From Nocardia veterana NBRC 100344 (GTDB taxonomy: Bacteria > Actinomycetota > Actinomycetes > Mycobacteriales > Mycobacteriaceae), in assembly GCF_000308855.1 (NCBI RefSeq), contig NZ_BAGM01000116.1, positions 1 through 49,847 on the forward strand: a stretch of DNA of 49,847 nucleotides. The letters run 5' to 3'. Below, one piece after another: positions 44,991 to 49,847 of this stretch (positions are counted from its first letter, which is position 1; each line of letters begins with the position of its first letter). The translations under genes were made by a program, and so were the position numbers. The notes under the pieces were generated by a model that did not search any database, was not told the origin of the DNA, and saw only the letters and a list, made by a program, of their open reading frames with translations.

Positions 44991-45431
44991 GTGTCCACCA
45001 CGGCGGATTTCCAGCGCATGTTGCGCCGGGCCGCGCTGCGGGTCACCGCCCCGCGGATCGCGGTGCTGACCGTTGTGCACGAGCACCCCCATTCCGATAC
45101 CGACACCATCCTCGGCCTGGTCCGCGACACCCTCGGCACGGTGTCGCACCAAGCCGTCTACGACGTGCTGCGCGCCCTCACCGACGCCGGGCTGCTGCGC
45201 CGCATCCAGCCGATGGGATCGGTGGCGCGCTACGAGACCCGCGTCGGCGACAACCACCACCACCTGGTGTGCCGGTCCTGCGGGCACATCGCCGACGTCG
45301 ACTGCGCCGTCGGCGCGGCGCCGTGCCTGACCGCCGCCGACGACAACGGCTTCCTGCTCGACGAAGCCGAGGTCATCTACTGGGGCCTGTGCCCCTCCTG
45401 TTCCCCACCGACATCTCGATCACGTCCGTGA
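44991..45431 (+). CDS. furA: FurA, Fur-family redox/iron-responsive repressor
   Basis: 146 aa from GTG at 44991, with no ribosome site and a minus-ten box 7 bp upstream, hence probably leaderless. The winged helix contains LRVTAPRIAVLTVV and TVSHQAVYDVLRALTDAGLL. The metal region has HHHLVCRSCGHIADVDC, and the C-terminal CPSC gives a second cysteine pair for structural zinc. In mycobacteria FurA represses its own operon with katG and is inactivated by peroxide. Here katG begins 36 nt after the furA stop, so the same control is expected. Confidence 0.92.
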   Translation: MSTTADFQRMLRRAALRVTAPRIAVLTVVHEHPHSDTDTILGLVRDTLGTVSHQAVYDVLRALTDAGLLRRIQPMGSVARYETRVGDNHHHLVCRSCGHIADVDCAVGAAPCLTAADDNGFLLDEAEVIYWGLCPSCSPPTSRSRP

Positions 45432-45467
45432 TCACAGCCCGATTCACGCACCCGGAAAGGAACTGCC

Positions 45468-47693
45468 GTGCCTCAGGAACACCCCCCGATCGCCGAAGCC
45501 AATACCGAACCCCCCGAGAGCGGATGCCCGGTCGTCGGCCGCATGAAGCACCCGGTCGAGGGCGGCGGTAACCGCGACTGGTGGCCGGAACAACTGAATC
45601 TGAAAGTCCTGCAGCACAATCCGGCCGAGATCAATCCCTACGGCGACGACTTCGACTATGCCGCCGAATTCGCCACCCTCGACCTCGACGCGGTCAAGGC
45701 CGACATCATCTCGGTGATGACCACCTCCCAGGACTGGTGGCCGGCCGACTTCGGCCACTACGGGCCGCTGTTCATCCGGATGGCCTGGCACGCCGCCGGC
45801 ACCTACCGCATCGAGGACGGCCGCGGCGGCGCCGGATCCGGCATGCAGCGCTTCGCCCCGCTCAACAGCTGGCCCGACAACGCCAGCCTCGACAAGGCGC
45901 GCCGGCTGCTGTGGCCGGTGAAACAGAAGTACGGCCGCAAACTGTCGTGGGCCGACCTGATCGTCTACGCCGGCAACGTGGCACTCGAGTCGATGGGCTT
46001 TCGCACCTTCGGCTTCGGCGGCGGCCGCGTCGACGAGTGGGAACCCGAGGAGGTGTACTGGGGCCCGGAGCTGGAATGGCTCGGCGACCAACGCTACTCC
46101 GGGCAGCGCGACCTGGAGAACCCGCTGGCCGCGGTGCAGATGGGCCTGATCTACGTCAATCCCGAAGGGCCCAACGGCAATCCGGACCCGCTGGCCGCCG
46201 CGATCGACATCCGCGAAACGTTCCACCGGATGGCGATGAACGATGTGGAAACCGCGGCGCTGATCGTCGGCGGGCACACCTTCGGCAAAACCCACGGCGC
46301 CGGCCCGGCCGACCACGTCGGCCCGGAACCGGAGGGCGCACCGCTGGAACAGATGGGGCTGGGTTGGAAGAGCTCGTTCGGCACCGGCGTCGGCAAGGAC
46401 GCCATCACCAGCGGTATCGAGGTGACGTGGACGCCCACCCCGACCACCTGGGACAACAGCTTCCTGGAAACCCTCTACGGCTACGAATGGGAGCAGACCA
46501 AGAGCCCCGCCGGCGCCTGGCAGTGGATCCCCAAGGACGGCGCCGGCGCGGGCACCGTCCCCGACGCCCACGACCCGTCGAAGAAGCACGCCCCGGCGAT
46601 GCTGACCACCGACCTGGCGCTGCGGCTGGACCCCATCTACGGGCCGATCACCCGGCGTTGGCTCGATCACCCGGAGGAGCTGGCCGAGGAATTCGCCAAG
46701 GCCTGGTACAAGCTGATCCACCGCGACATGGGTCCGAAGGCGCGGTATCTGGGCCCGCTGGTGCCGGAGGAGACGCTGCTGTGGCAGGACCCGATTCCCG
46801 CGGTCGACCACGAGCTCATCGGTGACGCCGAGATCGCGGACCTCAAGGCGCGGATTCTCGGTTCCGGCCTGACCGTGCCGCAGCTGGTGTCGACGGCGTG
46901 GGCGGCGGCCTCGTCGTTCCGCGGCAGCGACAAACGCGGCGGCGCCAACGGCGGCCGGTTGCGGCTGCAACCGCAAAGCGGCTGGGAGGTCAACGATCCC
47001 GACGAGCTGGCCCAGGTGATTCGCACCCTGGAGGGCATCCAGTCGGCGTTCAACGCCGAACAGACCGGGGCCGTGCGGGTGTCGTTCGCCGATCTGGTCG
47101 TCCTCGGCGGCGCCGCGGCGATCGAGAAGGCCGCCCGCGACGGCGGCTTCGACGTCACGGTGCCGTTCACTCCCGGACGCACCGACGCCACCCAGGAGCA
47201 GACCGACGTGGAGTCGTTCGCGGCTCTGGAACCCAAGGCCGACGGTTTCCGCAACTACCTCGGCAAGGGCACCCGGCTGCCCGCGGAGTACCTGCTGGTC
47301 GACAAGGCGAACCTGCTGACCCTGACCGCGCCGGAGATGACCGTGCTGGTCGGCGGGCTCCGCGTGCTGGGCGCCAACTACAAACAGTCGCCGCTGGGTG
47401 TGCTCACCGCCAACCCCGGGGTGCTCAGCAACGACTTCTTCGTCAACCTGCTCGACATGAGCACCGAGTGGCGGCCCTCCCCCGCCGACGACGGCACCTA
47501 TGTGGGCACCGACCGCGCCACCGGCGCCCAGCGCTGGACCGGCAGCCGGGTGGACCTGGTGTTCGGTTCGAATTCGCAGTTGCGGGCGCTGTCGGAGGTG
47601 TATGCCGCCGACGGCGCCGCACGCAAGTTCGTCGACGATTTCATCGCCGCGTGGACCAAGGTGATGAACGCCGACCGGTTCGACCTCGCCTGA
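45468..47693 (+). CDS. katG: Catalase-peroxidase KatG
   Basis: 741 aa from GTG at 45468, with GGAAAGG upstream. The distal haem site MAWHAAGTYR puts R104, W107 and H108 at the same numbers as in Mycobacterium tuberculosis KatG. The MYW-adduct tyrosine region (GLIYVNPEGPNGNPDP), the proximal histidine segment (GGHTFGKTHGAG) and the segment around the residue equivalent to S315 (KDAITSGIEV) are all intact, so both catalase and peroxidase activity are expected. The second, haem-free domain is complete (RLRLQPQ to the end). It decomposes hydrogen peroxide in the cytoplasm. It is cotranscribed with furA and followed by a strong hairpin terminator. Confidence 0.97.
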   Translation: MPQEHPPIAEANTEPPESGCPVVGRMKHPVEGGGNRDWWPEQLNLKVLQHNPAEINPYGDDFDYAAEFATLDLDAVKADIISVMTTSQDWWPADFGHYGPLFIRMAWHAAGTYRIEDGRGGAGSGMQRFAPLNSWPDNASLDKARRLLWPVKQKYGRKLSWADLIVYAGNVALESMGFRTFGFGGGRVDEWEPEEVYWGPELEWLGDQRYSGQRDLENPLAAVQMGLIYVNPEGPNGNPDPLAAAIDIRETFHRMAMNDVETAALIVGGHTFGKTHGAGPADHVGPEPEGAPLEQMGLGWKSSFGTGVGKDAITSGIEVTWTPTPTTWDNSFLETLYGYEWEQTKSPAGAWQWIPKDGAGAGTVPDAHDPSKKHAPAMLTTDLALRLDPIYGPITRRWLDHPEELAEEFAKAWYKLIHRDMGPKARYLGPLVPEETLLWQDPIPAVDHELIGDAEIADLKARILGSGLTVPQLVSTAWAAASSFRGSDKRGGANGGRLRLQPQSGWEVNDPDELAQVIRTLEGIQSAFNAEQTGAVRVSFADLVVLGGAAAIEKAARDGGFDVTVPFTPGRTDATQEQTDVESFAALEPKADGFRNYLGKGTRLPAEYLLVDKANLLTLTAPEMTVLVGGLRVLGANYKQSPLGVLTANPGVLSNDFFVNLLDMSTEWRPSPADDGTYVGTDRATGAQRWTGSRVDLVFGSNSQLRALSEVYAADGAARKFVDDFIAAWTKVMNADRFDLA

Positions 47694-47708
47694 TCATCGT
47701 CCCGTCAC

Positions 47709-47742
47709 CGATGCCCCGCCGGTCCGTGCCGGCGGGGCATCG
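47709..47742 (+). terminator. Strong hairpin terminator after katG
   Basis: CGATGCCCCGCCGG and CCGGCGGGGCATCG form a perfect 14-bp stem around a 6-base loop, 15 bp after the katG stop. No U-tract follows. This isolates furA-katG from the TerC-family gene. Confidence 0.8.
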
Positions 47743-47857
47743 CCGTCGGTATCGGCGCATGTCGATGCCCGACCGGTGCCCGCGCCGGGCGCTACAGTCA
47801 CCGCGAGACCCGGCGCCGCACGTGGCGCCGTCGCCCATCGCCGCACAGGAGGCCGCC

Positions 47858-49069
47858 GTGACCGTTCCACTGTGGGCATGGGCGGGTGCGCTGGCATTGA
47901 TTGCCGTACTCCTGACGGTCGACTTCGTCTTCCATGTGCGGGGCGCGCATTCGCCGACCCTGCCCGAATCGGCGGTGTGGTCGGCGGCCTACATCGGGGT
48001 CGCGGTCGCGTTCGGGTTCGCGGTGTGGGGGTTCGGCGGATCGGAGATGGGGGTGGAGTACTTCGCCGGCTACATCACCGAGAAGGCGCTGTCGGTGGAC
48101 AACCTGTTCGTCTTCCTGGTGATCTTCACCGCGTTCCGGGTGCCGGCGGCCGCGCAGCAGAAGGTCCTGCTGGTCGGGATCGTGATCTCGCTGCTGGTGC
48201 GGACCGGGTTCATCTTCCTGGGCGCGACGCTGATCGACCGCTTCGCCTGGGTGTTCTACCTGTTCGGCGGGCTGCTGCTGGTCACGGCGGGCAATATGCT
48301 GCGCCCGGAGGGCGAGGACAGCCACTCCGGTGACGGTGTCGTGGTGCGCGCGACCCGGAAACTGTTGCGCACCAGCGACTCCTACGACGGCGATGCGATG
48401 ACGACCGTGGTCGACGGGCGGCGCCGGCTCACCCCGATGGTGTCGGCGATGATCGCCATCGGCGGCACCGACGTGCTGTTCGCGCTGGATTCGATCCCGG
48501 CGATCTTCGGCCTCACCCAGAACGTCTTCCTGGTCTTCACCGCTACCGCGTTCTCCCTGCTGGGCCTGCGGCAACTGTTCTTCCTGCTGGAGGGACTGCT
48601 GGACCGGCTGATCTATCTGAGTTTCGGACTGGCCGTGGTGCTGGGGTTCATCGGCGTGAAACTGATCCTGCACGCGCTGCACCACAACAATCTGCCGTTC
48701 GTCAACGACGGCGATCCGGTTCCGGTGGCCGAGATCCCGACGGTGTGGTCGCTGGTCGCGATCGTCGCCATTGTCGTCGTCACCGTGGCCGTTTCGCTGT
48801 GGAGCCCCGCCGGCCGGGCGCAGACGGCGGTGGCGGGGGCGCGCCGGTATGCGACGCGCTACCTGGATCTGGGCTACGAAGCCGACCAAGCGGTCCGGGA
48901 GAAGACCTACGCCCGGATGCTCGCCGCCGAGTCGTCGATGCGGGCGCTGCCGGACAAATATGTCGAGCGGTTCCGCGCCGACGATCTCGGCGACCTGCTC
49001 GACCGCGCGCATCTGGTGCACGAGGACCGGATGCAGCGTCTCCGTGCGGGCCTGCCGCTGCGCATGTGA
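47858..49069 (+). CDS. TerC/Alx-family integral membrane protein
   Basis: 403 aa from GTG at 47858, which has AGGAGG 5 bases upstream. About nine membrane helices. Family signatures are EKALSVDNLFVFLVI and IGGTDVLFALDSIPAIFGLT, whose acidic residues form the metal path in TerC proteins. A cytoplasmic loop of about 60 residues (EDSHSGDGV to GRRRLTP) and a charged C-terminal tail are present. Members export manganese or other divalent cations or assist metalation of secreted proteins; some respond to tellurite or pH. Placement next to katG may link manganese balance with oxidative stress, but it has its own promoter region and I saw no yybP-ykoY riboswitch. Confidence 0.88.
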   Translation: MTVPLWAWAGALALIAVLLTVDFVFHVRGAHSPTLPESAVWSAAYIGVAVAFGFAVWGFGGSEMGVEYFAGYITEKALSVDNLFVFLVIFTAFRVPAAAQQKVLLVGIVISLLVRTGFIFLGATLIDRFAWVFYLFGGLLLVTAGNMLRPEGEDSHSGDGVVVRATRKLLRTSDSYDGDAMTTVVDGRRRLTPMVSAMIAIGGTDVLFALDSIPAIFGLTQNVFLVFTATAFSLLGLRQLFFLLEGLLDRLIYLSFGLAVVLGFIGVKLILHALHHNNLPFVNDGDPVPVAEIPTVWSLVAIVAIVVVTVAVSLWSPAGRAQTAVAGARRYATRYLDLGYEADQAVREKTYARMLAAESSMRALPDKYVERFRADDLGDLLDRAHLVHEDRMQRLRAGLPLRM

Positions 49070-49139
49070 GGGCACATCCGCCCGCTCGCTCGCAGCAAAC
49101 ACCCTGCCGATTATATTCCGTCTCGGCTATATTGCCCAT

Positions 49140-49502
49140 ATGGCATCTACGTTCGAGGCGCTGGCCGAACCACGGCGTCGCGAAATTCTCGACCTGCTGC
49201 GCGGGCGCGAGCGGCTGGTCGGCGAACTGGTCACCGAACTGCGACTGGCGCAGCCGACGGTGTCGAAACACCTGAAGGTGCTGCGCGGCGCGGGCCTGGT
49301 CGACGTCCGCCAGGACGCGCAACGCCGCTGGTACCGGCTGCGGCCGCAACCGCTGTCGGAGATCGACGCCTGGCTGGCGCCGTACCGGCGACTGTGGGCA
49401 TCGAGTCTGGACGCCCTGGCCGAGCATCTCGACGCCATGGCCGCCGCCGACACCGCCCCGGCCCCCGCTGCCCCGACCCCCGACAGGAGCGACGATGACT
49501 GA
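49140..49502 (+). CDS. ArsR-family transcriptional regulator
   Basis: 120 aa from ATG at 49140. Starts STFEALAEPRRREILDLLRG; recognition helix AQPTVSKHLKVLRGAGLV. No metal-binding cysteine motif. A likely leaderless or very short leader precedes it, with TATATT repeated at 49112-49117 and 49128-49133. Its stop overlaps the start of the next gene (ATG at 49495), so translation is coupled to an SRPBCC protein, a standard ArsR-AHSA1 pair. Confidence 0.88.
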   Translation: MASTFEALAEPRRREILDLLRGRERLVGELVTELRLAQPTVSKHLKVLRGAGLVDVRQDAQRRWYRLRPQPLSEIDAWLAPYRRLWASSLDALAEHLDAMAAADTAPAPAAPTPDRSDDD

Positions 49503-49847
49503 CCGATCCGCCGAACTGACCGACATCGACGGTGTGCCGACGCTGCGCTTCGAACGCCGCTTCCCGCACCCGCGCGAACGGGTCTGGCGCGCGATCAGCG
49601 ACCCCGCGCAGATGACGGCCTGGTTCCCCGCCGCCGTCCAGGCCGAACCGCGCCCGGGAGCGCCCATGCGGTTCGTCTTCGACGACGAGGCCCCGGCCGA
49701 CGACGGCTGGGACGGCGAAGTCCTCGAGGTCGACCCGCCGCGGGTGTTCATGTTCCGCTGGAACCGCGATGTGCTGCGCTTCGAGCTGATCGCCGACGGT
49801 GACGGCTGCCGGCTGGTGTTCACCCACGCCCTCGGCGACGGACCGGC
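49495..49847 (+). CDS. SRPBCC (AHSA1-like) family protein, 3' end outside window
   Basis: The ATG at 49495 has AGGAG 6 bases upstream and overlaps the ArsR stop by 8 nt. The 117 visible codons read LRFERRFPHPRERVWRAISD, AWFPAAV, GEVLEVDPPRVFMFRW and GCRLVFTHAL, the beta-strand pattern of the AHSA1/SRPBCC fold, which binds hydrophobic ligands. The C-terminal helix is cut by the window edge. It probably forms a stress or ligand-response pair with the ArsR regulator. Confidence 0.85.
   Translation, partial: MTDRSAELTDIDGVPTLRFERRFPHPRERVWRAISDPAQMTAWFPAAVQAEPRPGAPMRFVFDDEAPADDGWDGEVLEVDPPRVFMFRWNRDVLRFELIADGDGCRLVFTHALGDGP

Noticed and set aside
46898..47857. Plus-strand open frame continuous with the TerC-family gene
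   Set aside because: It overlaps katG in another frame and is Arg-rich. The real start is the GTG at 47858 with AGGAGG.
47694..47857. yybP-ykoY manganese riboswitch before the TerC-family gene
   Set aside because: Only the katG terminator hairpin is evident. The conserved riboswitch core was not seen and the space is short.
1..49847. tRNA, rRNA, CRISPR array, insertion sequence or phage attachment site
   Set aside because: No cloverleaf, ribosomal signature, regularly spaced repeats, transposase motif or terminal inverted repeats were noticed anywhere in the window.

Overview
The window is about 50 kb of very GC-rich actinobacterial DNA. It looks like Nocardia or a close mycolic-acid relative. 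The evidence is a ChoD-type GMC oxidoreductase almost identical in architecture to the mycobacterial protein, a furA-katG operon with a probably leaderless furA, a Pls/PosA-type synthetase, frequent GTG starts, and lipid-oriented crotonase, thiolase and acyl-CoA ligase genes. The genus is an inference; no rRNA, tRNA, CRISPR array or insertion sequence was seen.

Layout. 1-4.8 kb: a partial ArsR regulator faces a large SRPBCC/thiolase-like/crotonase fusion, followed by a convergent crotonase and a TetR regulator with a 24-bp operator. 4.8-12.7 kb (all minus strand): an APC-type amino-acid permease with a frameshift, a Pls/PosA-type single-module peptide synthetase, an M1 metallopeptidase starting 13 nt after it, and a small unknown protein. 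The adenylation pocket of the synthetase reads as lysine-like, so this may be a poly-diamino-acid synthesis and degradation locus. 13.1-14.4 kb: an MHS-type MFS symporter. 14.4-17.5 kb: a LitR/CarH-like MerR-B12 regulator divergent from a secreted lipocalin and a frameshifted class I photolyase, which looks like a light-response module. 17.5-25.2 kb: a zinc-ribbon membrane microprotein, a GreA-like factor, a PucR regulator, a tandem universal stress protein behind a DosR-like box, a frameshifted FadD15-like acyl-CoA ligase, a UBP zinc-finger protein, a remnant of a DJ-1/PfpI amidotransferase, and choD.

26.0-44.2 kb is one giant NRPS gene of 6064 codons with five modules, C-A-T-E / C-A-T / C-A-T / C-A-T / C-A-T-TE. 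It starts with an EntF-like condensation domain and ends with a thioesterase, so it should release a pentapeptide, probably N-acylated and with a D-residue first. No tailoring, MbtH or export genes lie beside it inside the window. 45.0-49.8 kb: furA-katG (peroxide defence), a TerC/Alx-family membrane protein, and an ArsR-SRPBCC pair cut off by the right edge.

Three conserved genes (permease, photolyase, acyl-CoA ligase) each carry a single-base frameshift. This could be residual sequencing error or real decay, and should be settled before biology is inferred from them.
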